This document shows positions 10,635-23,389 of a stretch of 64,000 nt of DNA, piece after piece (the stretch's first letter is position 1; each line of letters begins with the position of its first letter). The notes under the pieces were generated by a model, which was given only the letters and a program-made list of their open reading frames with translations, made no database searches and was not told where the DNA came from. Where the stretch lies: the NCBI GenBank assembly GCA_033182465.1, contig CP137330.1, forward strand, positions 1,240,001-1,304,000. The letters are read 5' to 3'. A program made the translations under genes and the position numbers. This DNA comes from Sanghuangporus weigelae (taxonomy: Eukaryota > Basidiomycota > Agaricomycetes > Hymenochaetales > Hymenochaetaceae).

Positions 10635-13600
10635 TTAATCAGAAGCATCCGTCTCTCTAGTCTTCACCTGCACATCAACAGGCGAGACTCCTTTCTCTCC
10701 ATCCACCTCTGAGCCGGACTTCCCCTCCTCGCGATCCGAGCTTTCCCTCTCCTTCATCTTATTTTCCTCGGATTCCATGTTGGAATCTCCGTGTCTTCCG
10801 GGACCCAGATAATATCGATGCTATCCAAAAAAGCAAAGAAGTGAGCATGCGAAGAATGGAAATGAAGAAGAGAAGAAGAGTGTATGTATACATATTGAGA
10901 GTGGATAGGATGGGATGTATATGGAGAAAGGAACTCAAGGTACGTACCCAGTATAGCTTGTACCATATCCAAGACGCGCCGCATACAAAGCCCATAATTG
11001 GACCTGCGTAGTTCATCGTTTGGGCTGTTACAGGCCGGACTTGAGGCATGATCAATATCCTGTATAAGGCCATTACGGTCCGGGTCAGTATCTTCTTTCA
11101 CTCTCGGACAGAAGCAAGACGTACCCTGTCTCTAGCAAAGTCCTATCATCAGAGGATTCTCGTTAGCTCTCATTACTAAGAGGAATGAATGAGGAGACTG
11201 ATTACGAGACGGGACTCACCAAAGAACCGCGTATACATTGACGAGATATCCGATCTTGCCCATATAAAAGGGTCCAGGCTCGAAAGTCACGCTCGGGTTC
11301 TTTTGGACCCATATACAAAGTTTTGCTATCACCGGGATCTAAATGATTGTCCAGAGAAAATCATGAGATCAACGAGACGGGAGGTGGATAAGGAGAAATG
11401 ATTGACCATATATGATAGGTCGAGCGCTACGGCTGTTATGCTGCAAGAAATCGCATTAATATTTCATCAGTTCCCTCGGGAAGGAGGACTACGGGGAATC
11501 ACCTGAATATAGCATTAACCTTGCGAGAAAAGAGAAGGTGAAAAAACAGAAGATATCAGCAATTGCTCAAACAAACTTTGAGAAAGAAGTGTGACTTACA
11601 GCAACAACAGAAGCCAAGTCCAACAATCCGAAAATCGTAGCGACGATGACAGTCAAGACCACAGCATTCACCGGCGTGCCTGTTACTTTCCATACTTTTG
11701 AGAAGAAGCGTTTATCCGGTAGGGCATTCTAATCCATCAGTTTCATGTCAGAATTTCTATGTGGCTGTAAATGACTCGATTCAGGGACTCACATCTCGCG
11801 AGATTGCATAAATACCTGTTTGTTTTGCGAAGATAAGAAAAAGAGCAAAGCATCACCGTTAGTTTCTTCGAAACGAAAGCCAGGAAGAATGCAAGGACGT
11901 ACTACGTATACATGCAAGCTGACACGTCGCAGCTGTCATGGTCTGCACGATGATAACAAATGACCATAACGCCAAAGAACCTCGTTTGCCCAGGTTATCC
12001 CACAAGATCTATACACAGACATACAAATCATAGCCATGCAACTCAGCATTAGTCTCTCCAAACAACGAAGAAAACGAAGAAAAAAAGGAAGGAGAAGAAA
12101 GATTGACATCGACATGCACACCTGGGAGAAGGCCAGCCCCGTTGGGCCGGGTAACGCGCTGAAATCGCGAATCCCATAACAAATGGAGACGATGGTGAAG
12201 AAGCCCAAGACGGAGGTTACGCATACTGCACGCACAGTGGCACATCAGTATCGGTATGTGTGCTATATCGCGAAGTAAGTACGAACCGGCAGTGACGATT
12301 GCTACAGGAGCTGCTACAGCTGCATTCTTCACTTCCTCAGACAAGTCTTTGAAAACGTAATATTTATGTTGATTACGATATAGATGAAGAAGACTGGGGA
12401 ACGCACGAGCTGCACCATCATAATCGGTCTTACGAATTCATGAGGACACGGTGGCCATAGCTACCAAACATGATTACCCACCATAACCCACTGCACACAA
12501 AGCAGCCCCAAGAGAAATACGAAGCCTCGGTTGTTCCATCCAGAACCGTCGATTATCTCGAGTGCATCATACACAGTAAGTATAGCGAAACGAGAACGCA
12601 AGAACGAAGTCGACGAGCTCACCTCGGTCCAGACGAACTCGTGATCCGCAAGACCCTCATCTGTTCGGGATCCTGCAGCCGGGACGGCAATGATGATCGC
12701 AATCGTCGACAAGATATTGAAATACACTGGATTATCCATTCATTCACCAGAACCAATCATCCATCAGAATTATTCTAAGAGACAGAGGCCACATACCATA
12801 GAACTTGATTATCCTATGTAGCCACTTCGTTGGCAGACTGTTCAGGAAACCCAGTGCGACCGTGATGCCAACGTATAGTCCGAGGATCTGACCCGTCGAT
12901 GCGACGAAAGTGCCATCCGTACTGATGGTCACTGCTGCGTAGATCATTTGCGAGCTAAAGATGAAGAATAGAAATAAGAATCGGTCATTTGAAGTGGAAG
13001 TTCGACACGAGCAAGATGACGTGAAAGAGAGTGTTTGTACGTACAGTGCAAATGTCACCGAAGCAGGTGTTGCGAGTTGTCCGATTACTGTAATCCTGTC
13101 ATATCAGAATCATGCAGCTTGTGTAAATAAAAAGTGAAGAGCATGTCAGATTAGACGGAAGGACGGACGCACCATGCAGTAACGAAGGTGACACTCGCTC
13201 TATATTCTTCGGGTATGACGAAAGCCGTGCTGGTGTATATCCCGCCTGAAGTTGGGTATGCCGATACGAGTTCTGCAATACCAAATTATAATCCGAATGC
13301 AGCTTTCCTGAAAATCGTGAACGTACTGACCTGCGACGGAGAGTGCGATAGCGATACACCCGAAGGAGCCTAGGAACCATGCCCATACCTTTCGAACGAT
13401 AAACGAAGTAAACATCGTGATCAGTAGAAACACTTATGTTGAGATGAGACTCACAGCTGTAGCAGGACCTCCAAGTAGCAAAGGTGTATTCAGCGTTGAA
13501 GCTATACTCGCGGAGCACCCAAGGATACCCAGAGCAAACGAGATGGTGGAAAAGTTAGTGAACTCCCTGCGTAGCTCGCGTCGGATACCAAGTTGCTGGA

Positions 13601-13700
13601 GCTTAGCGTCCTCTTCTTCAATACTCGACAGGCCATGCTCGTATCTCCTCTTCTCGTTCAATGGTTCAGGATAGTTCGAAGAGCTCTCGTACTCCGACAT
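10635..13700 (-). CDS. APC-superfamily amino-acid/amine permease, tandem copy 2
   Basis: The ATG at 13700-13698 starts MSEYESSSNYPEP. The N-terminal region carries LGIRRELRREFTNFSTISFA, then SIASTLNTPLLLGGPAT, the classic first-helix signature of fungal GABA/polyamine/choline permeases. Following exons, all separated by short introns, supply the loop SALPGPTGLAFSQV, the helix GWNNRGFVFLLGLLCVQWVM and the C-terminal tail HRYYLGPGRHGDSN. The tail is acidic/basic and ends with a stop at 10635-10637. This copy's C-terminal tail is longer than that of the copy at 5240-7926. The predicted role is proton-coupled import of an amino acid or amine. The first and last exons of the two copies align block by block, which shows common descent by tandem duplication. 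Confidence 0.87.
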
Positions 13701-14351
13701 CGTATCGTATCAATCCAACCGCGAGGAAGAAAGGCAGTCGACGGCGGCTGAAGATATTCATGACCAGCTAACCCCCGATTTATAAGAACCGAAGAAGATA
13801 TGGGTTGAGTTCTGATCGGGCTGCATTCTTCATGTCATATTATCATAGCGGACGCTCTATCTGCGCCAAAGGAAACCTGAGAGAGAAAATCCGCTTATAG
13901 CCAAGCCTGGCTCAATTTGGAGTCCTGGTCCAAAGGGTCAGGTACTGATCATTCATTTACGTAACACGTGCCGTCTTCTGATGGGTTCGCAAACTTCGCG
14001 CTGGACGAGACTCAGGCTCAAGCTGCTTTTCAATATTAACGCCTAACATTGCCGGGCGCGTCTTTGTAACCCTGGATAGCTGGCGTAAACTTCAAGTATA
14101 AGATGTAAGTACTGGTGAATATTCCTTCCGGGTATCCGATAGGATGAAAGGAAGCACCGAGACTGGAAGCATTGAATGGAGCCGCAGAGTGCCCTAACAC
14201 ATGCCCTATCTATCTATCTCCAGTCTGCCTTATTACTTATTACTCCTGCTTCTATCGCTCTATCTCTTCCGGCGGATCATATAAACAATTTGTATTGTCT
14301 TCAGCAAATGCGTCGGAGCACCTTGCTAGTCTGTTCTATATCTGAACGACT
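13701..14351. other. Divergent promoter region
   Basis: No gene is seen. The region separates the minus-strand permease from the plus-strand DUF3445 gene. It contains short pyrimidine tracts near 14205-14270 that suit a fungal 5' leader. No repeat or regulatory motif could be named with confidence. Confidence 0.4.
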
Positions 14352-16332
14352 ATGACTATGGCTATTTTTTCCTCAGCGTCATCCGCTCTTGCTCTCGATG
14401 CTCTGCTCTGCGCTTGTGCTGTTTCGATCACTTGGTTCATTCTGTCAAGGCGGGGTAGTAATGATCCGAAGAAGAAGCAATTGGCGTTTACGGGTGGTTT
14501 GCCCGATCCCGAGACGTGGTATGATTTCAATCTGGTCAGTCCTCATTTCACCCATCGCAGCATGGAGCCGAATATAAGACTTTTTGTACCTGCAGGAAAC
14601 AGCGACGACGAGAAATCATCTATACGTGAACAAAACGGTACGATGGCCATATCACCAGGTACGTATGTTCGTCCCGCTCAGCCGCCAACGACGGGATCTA
14701 ATGAGTTCATATCTACCTGAAGACCATGTCCCACCAGCCTATGCATATAAACAACTGGATCGAAATTGATAAGGATCTAAAGTGGTACATCGAGCAGAAA
14801 ACGAGGGTAATCGACGAGCAAGGTCCGTGTTCATACTTTCATTTATTACTTTCATTTATTTTTCTCCGCTGACTGACGATCTTCATACTGCATTGCGCGA
14901 CATTATCAGGCAAGCACGTCGTCGACTCTTTGCCTGAAAATGATGCAGCCTGCGGAGAACTACTCGAGCTACTCATCGACTACCTTCCCAAGCGCTACCC
15001 CACACTCTTCCAAGCCCTTCCTCCCAAACAGTCCACCTCTTCCGCTTCTCTCTTCAAGCTCCTCAAATCCAATTCTAGTGAGCGCGAAGAAGTAGGAGGA
15101 ATTTGGAACAAAGTGACGAACGAGCGCTTCGAAGCGGAGGACGTGCAGGGACTGCAAGGCGTCGAGGCTCTCAAAGTCTGTGCAAGGCTGGTCGAGGATG
15201 ATTTCTTGATGGGACGCGAAAGGGAGGATGGGCATGTCTATTTTACGGGTGGACTTGTCGCGTTTCCAGGTACGCTCTGTTTTCCGACCCTGTTTGACTT
15301 TTCACTTATCCCTGCCCGTTCGACTCTTGAAACGGAATCTCGAAATGTGGTTAGGCTTCTACCTCCTCTCCAAAAAGATCAACAAGAGACTCGAGATTGT
15401 ACATGCAGCCGTCCCATACTTCAACGAGAAGATCCTTCTGAGCGTCGAGAGGACACTGAAAAGGTTCCGTCCTGACGAGCCCTTTGAGCGCACGAGCTGG
15501 GAAATCGTAGATGATCGGAATCTGTTTTATCGTCAGTAACAACTTCAAGCTTTTCTTTAATTCCTTTCTATAGTCGCATGTTCAAGGCTAAGAAACGTTA
15601 TCAGATAACATGGCGAGACTTGAAGGAGACGGGAAACTATCAGAAAAACAGCATCCGAAGGACCTGTTCTTCCGTGTCGACCACCAGACATTTCGCAAGC
15701 TACCCAGGACGAAAGGGATCATATTCGGCGTGTACGTGTCCTCTTTACGCTTCTATTATTTTTTTGTGGTCGTTCCAATGACTGACTTATTTGATACTTT
15801 CGATCACCTACAGACATCCGATAATGAAACGCCTGGAAGACCTCGCGGATAGTCCGCTCGTCCCGGCGCTGCTGACGAAGTTGCATGAGGAAGGAGATCA
15901 GAAACTTATGGATGTATGTCGCCTTCCATTTCGTTTCCCGCTCCTCAGCGTTTCCTTTGGAATTGTTGAACTCATGCGTAATTCGATGGTCCATAGTACA
16001 AGCTTGCTCCGCTGTACCAAGAACGCACGATCCCCTACCTGAAGGAGCTCACGAAGCAGCAGATCGAGAAAGGTCTCATTCGGTGAGTCTGGCCTTCTCT
16101 TCTTCCTTCGCCTTCGCCATTCTGGGCTCTGGCTGGAGTCAAAGAAATGCTAATTAGTACTGGCTGCAGGGGAGACGAAGACGTGTCCAAATTTCGAGAC
16201 CTCATCGACGCATCTGCGGGCCAACCCTACCCAAATACACAAACCTCGCTTGTCGATCCTACGGAGTCGGAGCTTGCCATCCTCGCTGAGGCTCAGGCGG
16301 GGAGGACGGGTAAAGCTGAGTCGGAAGTCTGA
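14352..16332 (+). CDS. DUF3445 protein (heme-dependent oxidative N-demethylase alpha-like), membrane-anchored
   Basis: Multi-exon gene starting at ATG 14352. Residues about 10-32 form a hydrophobic N-terminal anchor (ALALDALLCACAVSITWFIL). The conserved core then appears exon by exon: VRWPYHQTMSH, NNWIEIDKDLKWYIEQK, LLIDYLPKRYPTLF, FTGGLVAFPGFYLLSKKI, VERTLKRFRPDEPFERTSWE, FRVDHQTFRKLPRTKGIIFG and a C-terminal helix region ending QIEKGLIRGDED. These match the DUF3445 family. Its bacterial members include the heme-binding subunit of dimethylamine monooxygenase/N-demethylases, which oxidatively demethylate amines. The fungal reaction is unknown and I infer only a related oxidoreductase role. 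The membrane anchor suggests attachment to the ER or another membrane. Donor and acceptor sites checked between the early exons keep the frame. Confidence 0.75.
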
Positions 16333-17112
16333 GTCGGACCGCTTTCACTTTGGGCGATGCGTCGGCAGGACTTTGTAAGGCTGGAAGTACGTTTCGATAC
16401 AATGGAACACTGGAAGGGAAAAAATATCTAGATCTAAGTTCACCTAGACATTGTCTTCATTTATCCGAGGAGCAATACGCATGAGGTCTACAAGGGCTAC
16501 ATTAGACGAAGCATAACACTTGCAAATACTGCGTGAAATATATCAGAATATAGAGAATAGTATTTTTATGGAGTGAAACGGAAGGATGATATGCGAATTG
16601 AAATGATTCCGAAGTCCAGGAAGTTGGAGTGAACAGCATTGCAAAAAGAAGGAGAGAGCGATGCGAGCCTGCTAAACCATCACATAGTGCAGTTTGGAGT
16701 TGATGTCAAAGATATGCCGAGTTAGAGCAGAGGACAGGTGAAAAGATACAGCACAGTAGAGCGAGCATGATAAGAATAAGAATACAGGTCCAACCAGAGA
16801 TAATATGCTACAGGAGCGTTTTTTTTTTTTGCGCTGTGGATGAGCGAAACGAAGATGGAGACGTGAACCCTGATGGTAGACGGGATCGACGAAAGGCGAT
16901 ACGAGGAACGTGTCAGAACAGCATATAGCATGACAGGAACGACATGTAGGATGCATATGAATGTCATCTTATAGAATGGAAGCACACCGGAGAGACGTTT
17001 TGAGAAACCGTGAAAGATTACTAGTGCCTCCAAAGTCGACAGAGAGCTGCGATAACGATAAGCGAGGATTGAGAGCACGGTAGATAACGATAGCGAAGGC
17101 CAGCATTCAAAA
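16333..17112. other. Intergenic region between convergent genes
   Basis: This region holds the 3' UTRs of two convergent genes. The minus strand stays open from about 17846 to 16722, but this is read-through of a retained intron in the neighbouring gene (see the KAR5-like entry). The residues it adds are low in similarity to anything. No separate gene is called. Confidence 0.45.
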
Positions 17113-19694
17113 TCAGAGTAATCTCCGGTTTTGAGCTCGCGGAAATACATCAGCCGCAATGCTTCCATCGGATTTAAGAGCGTATAGTCTTTCAGGTATT
17201 CGAGAAAAGCCAGACATCCGAGCACGAGTACGTATAGTAGTCCAGTCTGATAGGACCTTCTCGGCTTGGTCGACAGGCTCAGTTGTACGCAGAAGAGAGT
17301 CAACTCTGCAAGATGCTTTGTTGCTGTCGGCGTAAGTGATCTGGCGAAAGGCGTAATCTGGATCGCGTAGATACGGAGACCCGAAAGGCTGGACAGGGAG
17401 GTAATCTTGGACATGTCGTTCTTCGTCACATCTGCCTGAATCCTTTCTATGCCCAAGAAGAGTCCGCTGAACAGTCCTGTAAGTAGCCTGTTCAAAGTAC
17501 AAGACAGTCCGATTCTTACCGCAAGGAATGAAAGGAGGAAAGCGAAAGACCACAACACCACTCTTGTTGTCTGCTCAACAACGAATCTAGGCATAAACAG
17601 TACGAGGAATGAGAGCGCCCAGAATGGAGAGAGACCTAGAAAGCCCAATAGGCTCTTTAAAGCATAAACAGCATTGGGCCAAGCAGTTTCAGATCGTCGA
17701 CCGTTTGTTGCAAACTCGTCAATTGTGTCTTCCCTTATTCCTGTTAGCGAGTCATTCAGTTGTTGAGTAGTGTTCGCTAGCCCTTTGATATCCGCGCCAA
17801 GCTCTGAAAGTGATTCTGAGACTTCATATTGCTTTTGCTTCAACACGACAACGAAAAGAAGGGTCAGGACACAGGCTTGTGGATCAACGGAGAGCGAAAT
17901 AAGCTCACGTCAAGGAGGAGTGCCTGGTTGTATGCTTTCGAGGTCATCTCTTTGACGAAGATGCTGAGTGCCTCGAAGTCCTGTCAAGCTATGCCATCAA
18001 GCTATGCTCTCTAGACCATAATAATCGGAACGAACCTGTCTTGCCATCGTCAATTCTTCAATGGCTCCAACAAGTTGCTTGACCGTTAATTCCTATAACA
18101 GACATCATCAATTTATCGTAATTTATACTCAAAAGCAAGGCTTACTGCGGCCAAATCGAGATTATTCTGTCTCACTTGTGCACTATCGAACACGCTGCTG
18201 AGTCCTTCAGAAACCGATTTCTCGAAAGAAGTCATAGCCAATGCCAGTGAGACGGCGTGCTGAAACACCTTGAGATACCGAGTTTCTACGTAAATTATGA
18301 ATCTGACGAACCTCTTCTCGTATTCTATTCATCTCCTCCTTGAACTGTTTACGAAAAATCGCCTTAGACTCGCCGCTTACATGGAGTTGATTGACACTAA
18401 CTTCAGTGGATACTTCTCTGCTAGTTTTCAATGCTTCGGAACTCAGTCCGTCGAATGTCAGATTCACCATCTGAAGCGCCGAAATTAGCGTAGGGCGATT
18501 AACTATAGTGTTCGAGCATCACCAGAAGCAACCCATTAAGATTGTCAACTAAATGTTCATTAAAATCCATCAGAGAGTGTTTGGTGGCACTCAGATCCGC
18601 TGTCGTATCCTGGAATACCTTTAGAAGATGTCAAGATGATCTTCACGAAAAGGAAGAAATTGAGATGGATACTTACGTTCAATCGATCATCCCATCGAGA
18701 GAAATATTCGTCAGTCTTTGTCTCTCTTCTTGCGATAGTTTGCAAGAAGTTCATAAGCTCATGCGTAATGTTCCTATAGACGTCCCGGGATGGATCTGCA
18801 GGACGAAAGGTCAATAAGGGGAGGAATAGGCAAAACAGTCGCGGACGTACCAACGTTGAAGATTCCGTTCAATGACTTGCACTTTTCCGCTTAAAAGACG
18901 CACGGTCAATTGAAACGATCGAATCTGCGCGACGTGAAAGAAACGAGCATACGGATGACAAGTATTCTATACACGTCAAATGCGCGTTGGAAGTTTTGAT
19001 GCTGATCCAAAGCTCTTCATATATGCGGCTTAAAAAGAGATAGTAATTCTTATTTATATCGTGCTTACATTGCACAACGTCTGATAGCCATCGTATCTGT
19101 CCCGTCGGTGCTCTCTCGAAGTCCCTCGCATTCCATTGGAGGAGGATAATCTCGCCCGCGGTCGCAGAGTGTGAAAAGCATAGCAGCTACAGGTGATAAC
19201 TAAGCATCAGACCGTGTTTCTACGACTAAGGAGATACAGTCGCATACCTTCATCTCGGTCTTCTGTGGCGAGGCGATCCTTCGTGCACCGCTGTAGTAGA
19301 GCTGCCAGGCGGTCCGAGCAGAATGGTGACTCGCCAATTCTCAAGCCTTCTGTATAATTATGCTCCTCAGCACTTGAGACCAGATGCAAGATCGGTTGAC
19401 TCAAGACGCACCTAGAGTGTTAACCAGAGAGAGAAGCTCGGTCCTATGCTCTGCAAACGTGGCGAAATTGGACGTAAAGTTAGCTACTACCGTACGTCAA
19501 CGGTGGAAAGAAATCTCACCTTCGGGAAGGAAGCTGAGTGCATCAATACGCGTCCCTTCTTCCACAGATACTCCAGCTGACGAAGTACGGGGCATGGTTT
19601 GGACTTCTGACTGCATATACGCCTCTCCGATCGCGCGGACTCCCACCACCAGAGCACCAAGAAACACGAAGCCAGCAAAGATCGAGCGCGTCAT
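17113..19694 (-). CDS. KAR5/Tht1-like nuclear fusion protein
   Basis: The ATG at 19694-19692 begins MTRSIFAGFVFLGALVVGVR, a good signal peptide. The next exons form a cysteine-bearing luminal domain: FCSDRLAALLQRC, then FTLCDRGRDYPPPMEC. This spacing resembles the cysteine-rich region of the Kar5/Tht1/Brambleberry family. The middle is helical and probably coiled coil. The C-terminal part has two adjacent hydrophobic segments (SLLGFLGLSPFWALSFLVLF and RVVLWSFAFLLSFLA). A 53 nt intron after SFLA restores a frame ending near 17113 with a basic, polar tail (PVQPFGSPYLRDPDYAFRQI). Kar5 proteins sit in the ER/nuclear envelope and are needed for nuclear-membrane fusion during mating or karyogamy. 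Architecture (signal peptide, Cys-rich domain, coiled coil, paired helices) supports the call, but overall conservation in this family is low. Confidence 0.62.
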
Positions 19695-21181
19695 TATCAC
19701 TCAATGAGCGTAGTATTGCATGGATTTGTTTTTCTCGATATATGAAGAACCGTTCAGAAGTTTGGGCGAGCACTGGGGATGCAGTCGGAGTCCAAGGCAA
19801 GGAAGGAAGAGCGTCTTGCGTGGCGCGTCGTTAAATGTTTGGAGCTCCGCTCAAAAATACGATCGACTCCACGTGCAAAAAAATTGTCGGTCTCTCCCAT
19901 TTCCTGTCCTGTGTTGGACGCTTTTATCATCGTCAGTTTGATGAAAGGCCTCATAGTAAGTCTGCAGCAGTTTGTCTCCCATACTTTAAATCTGTTCTTT
20001 TTCATGATGATAAGTATCCATATATCGAGCAGGTGACGTTCTTCAATGAGCCTTGCTCAACATGCATCACCAACTGACCAGCGTCTCAGTCTTTTATTTA
20101 TTTCTCTTCTCTTCGTCCCTCTTGGGTTCATTATACTTACATCGAATTTTGTAGGCAGTGCTTCAAGAGGAAACTCAAGATGGTCTATCCGTTACCCGCC
20201 TTGAACGATGAATCTACGTAAATAGGGAACTGGCACTGACACGACTTGTTGACAAGCCCTTCCGTCTTCTTGTCCCCTACTGACGGATCGAATACGTCTA
20301 TTACATCTCACTGACGGCAGGATGATGAAAAGATGAAAAGTTAATCTTGGGATCGAGGTCCAGTGTAGGCTAAGTGAGTACAACTTTGTACATACCATCC
20401 TCTTCGCCAATGATGCTCGAGATATACAAGCATATGTCCGACAATTCCATGGAGGACACTACCATCACCCTCTGAGGCCCTCGCTTTTACGATCATTCTT
20501 GATAGTGACCAGACGTTCTGACTTCGGATCTCTTCAGGTCGTTATGGCCAGCTGACAGGTCGATTTTTGCACATTGCGCATTCTGAGCTTTCACGACTCC
20601 TGTAATATTGCATTCGATGCTGCCTCAGGCTCCAGCCTTTTGGATTTGCGGCCGATTTGCAGAGCCTCTTGTGCATAATAAACATCATGAACATAATCAG
20701 GGCATCCGCCAATCGTTACATTAGTACAGCAATTCCACTTTGTTGTTCTCTCGTGATGGTATTTAAAAGTTTTGTATGTACACCGAAGCTAGACCGTAGA
20801 GACGAGCAAATGTAAAAAGCACAGAGATGATTACAGGAAAGAGTGATCACCGGCCCTTTAATCACTTAGGACACCTCGACTCGAAAAATGATCAAGTGAC
20901 GTAATAGCGACTTACTTCACCTACCAAATTCAGTCTTCCTCATCAAACTGTAAACCTCCGATTGCTCATTTTGTGAGCCGAAGTCTAGCCTAGCATGAAG
21001 GAATTCCGACGACCCAATCCAGGATGCCTTGCCAAAGGCGTGAAGAAGTAGTTTCGGAGAAAACGATCGGAGAATATTCCGATGATGTCAGCAACTCTCT
21101 CAGATCGACGTGAGCGTCACGGTCAAGAAAAGAACAACTTGAACGAGTCGCTTACTCTTTAACGTCCTTCATAACGTAGTC
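19695..21181. other. Intergenic region, 1.5 kb, no gene seen
   Basis: Short frames exist on both strands (longest about 98 codons) but overlap one another and show no domain. The 300 bases next to 19694 are expected to include the KAR5-like promoter and those before 21182 the GST promoter. I see no inverted repeat or tandem repeat here. Confidence 0.4.
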
Positions 21182-22307
21182 ATGGCCGAAACAAACACTA
21201 CTACAAATGGTATGCGGACCATGCTTAATCCATGCCACAATTGATTTACTTGACAAGCAGGTTCAAGCAAAGTCATCCTACACCACCTCAACAACTCGCG
21301 TTCTCAGAGAGTTCTTTGGCTTCTGGTACGTGTGTCTACTTGCAAGTTTCAGCTCCGTTTGATAATTCTTTCCTTGCATCCTTCAGGAAGAACTTGAGGT
21401 TCCCTATGAGATCAAGAAATATCAACGTACTTCCGATATGCTGGCTCCGAAGGAGTTGAAGGAGGTCCATCCGCTTGGCAAGTCTCCCATAATTACCGAT
21501 GGGGACAAAAGTATCGCAGAAAGTGGTGCCATCGTCGGTATGCCACCGTGGAAATATCTTCCTTTTCATGCTGATACGTCCCTCAAGAATACCTCTTAAG
21601 TAAGTACGGCGGCGATAAATTCAAGCCCACGGATGTCGGTGTTATTGATAACCTGTATTGTATGTATTCCTTTGGCTCGTGGTTCTTCGACTAAGGTGAT
21701 TTACCAAGATTTTCTTTGTCTTAAGTCACCCACTACTGCGAGGGTTCTCTGATGCCACTTCTCGTGAACAAGCTCATTTTCAGTGTCATCCCGCAACGTG
21801 TACCTTTTTTCATCCGGCCGATAGCAAGCGTAATCTTTAACACGGCCCAGAAGCAACTTCTTGACCCACAAATTAAGACGCACATCATATTTGTGAATAT
21901 TCCTTAGTCCTTCTCTTTTGACTTCATAATGGGACTTGTTTTTGACGATCTCCTACCGAAAACAGATTGAGGAACATCTCGCGAAAAGCTCCACCGGATG
22001 GTTCGCGAATGGCCCGAATCTTACTGCTGCGGATTTCATGATGATATTCCCCATGGAAGTAATCCAGGAGCGCGTTCCCGGTCCCAGAAACAGCACGGCA
22101 ATTAGTGACTTTGTCAAGAGAGTGCACGAAAGGTGGGTCTAATTTCTTGATACTCTTACAAATCGTTACTGAATGCATCTGCTCTATCTGTCGTAGGCCG
22201 GCTTATAAGCGCGTAAGTTTCTGCTTTGTGATCTGATTTTCATTACGTTGACGTTCTCGCTGAATTCGCAGGCTCTTGAGAAAGGCGGAGAATATAAGAT
22301 ACTCTGA
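21182..22307 (+). CDS. Glutathione S-transferase (GTT1-like)
   Basis: Eight exons give 233 residues with the frame intact: 21182-21209, 21261-21325, 21387-21537, 21588-21659, 21726-21892, 21966-22132, 22197-22212 and 22272-22307. The first exon is only 28 nt. The thioredoxin-like N-terminal domain shows LHHLNNSRSQRVLWLLEELE, the cis-Pro segment HPLGKSPIITD and the glutathione-contact motif ESGAIVEYLL. The helical C-terminal domain shows HYCEGSLMPLL and WFANGPNLTAADFMMIFPME, the conserved N-capping Asp region, and ends in ALEKGGEYKIL. The family conjugates glutathione to electrophiles or reduces peroxides. The pattern is closest to yeast GTT1 and fungal relatives, which can be membrane associated. 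A Ser in the SR motif (NNSRSQR) is the likely catalytic or contact residue. Confidence 0.9.
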
Positions 22308-23306
22308 GTGTACTCGTCGAGTACTTTGATCTTCCTCCCTTCATTCAGCACGCAGCTGTCTTTCTCCTAACTGTATTAATTTTGGAGATGTTTTTATATT
22401 TCTATGACTTACAGGTTCAGAGCATTTCAGCGTGGTGCTTGAGGCAGAATAGCTATTCGTCTCAAATGTAAGTAATATCGTAAGCTATTTCTATTGAAGA
22501 AACACGATAATTTTTGTCGCCATAAGATTTCATCTGCGGTTTTGCCTCAATCGTTCAATTATCGTCAGATACCGGTTGAGCGCGTCGCACTGGATGATGC
22601 GGAGCCAGGTTCAGAATATCAATGGCCAGACATACTCTCGCCGAAACTGAACAATTTAATATTATTTTCAGTTAATTTCAGTCAAGTTGGGATCATTTCG
22701 ATGCGCACTTAAAATAAAATAAAAAACGACCTCCGCAAAGACATATCGGGGGTGTGGGAACGTGGGCAGATCACACGCGATCACAAGCCGAGAACCAGGA
22801 CAGTCTCAGACTCTCCAAAGCTCACCTATCCAATCGAGTCTCGTATTGTATAGAGAATTCGTTTCCAGCAATATTGCTGACACGGAGCTTCGGAGTGTTT
22901 TCAAGTTGGGAATACATATTTGTGGGGAGCTCTGACGTTTCTTGCGGAAAGCAAGGATTAGAAACGGACGACCCTGCGGTAAAGGATGCCGCAACAACGC
23001 GTCACGCACCGGCACGTATCCCTCGCGAAATCGCGCTCTCTGGTTTGCAAATGGACTACAAATCCTGTCGAACTTTCTTATGCTTAATGGTAAAATAGCA
23101 ACAGAAATATCCGACCAAGTCGATTTCGGTGGAAATCAGTAGGTCTAAAGCAGTCGGGAGAATTCGTAGAAAATTTGCTTTTTCAAATAGTATTGAAGAA
23201 TCTCTCGGGGAGCCCGAGGGATGATCTAACTTCAATAACGAATGACTCTGTCTCATGGTAGTATTACCAAGATGAGCGCTAGCTTGGTTCGCGCCGCTCC
23301 AAACAG
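22308..23306. other. 3' flank of GST and upstream region of AKR copy 1
   Basis: No gene is called. From about 22737 onward the sequence is the start of a duplicated unit that reappears upstream of AKR copy 2 at about 25765. The similarity is interrupted by small insertions and substitutions (for example gggcagatcacacg at 22765 and again near 25792). Confidence 0.5.
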
Positions 23307-23315
23307 TATATATAA
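23307..23315 (+). promoter_or_regulatory. TATA box of AKR copy 1
   Basis: TATATATAA lies 75 bases before the ATG at 23390 in the context aaacagtatatataatgcgg. The same string stands at the same distance before the ATG of copy 2. It therefore probably sets the transcription start for both genes. Confidence 0.6.
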
Positions 23316-23389
23316 TGCGGTCTGTCAGCTTATCCTAACCCCCCAACAACGACGACAGTCAGTCCCTTGTCATCACCCTACTTGCTATT

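Noticed and set aside
16722-17112. C-terminal extension of the KAR5-like frame with further hydrophobic segments
   Set aside because: It appears only if a 53 nt intron is retained. Removing that intron gives a better C-terminus ending at 17113.
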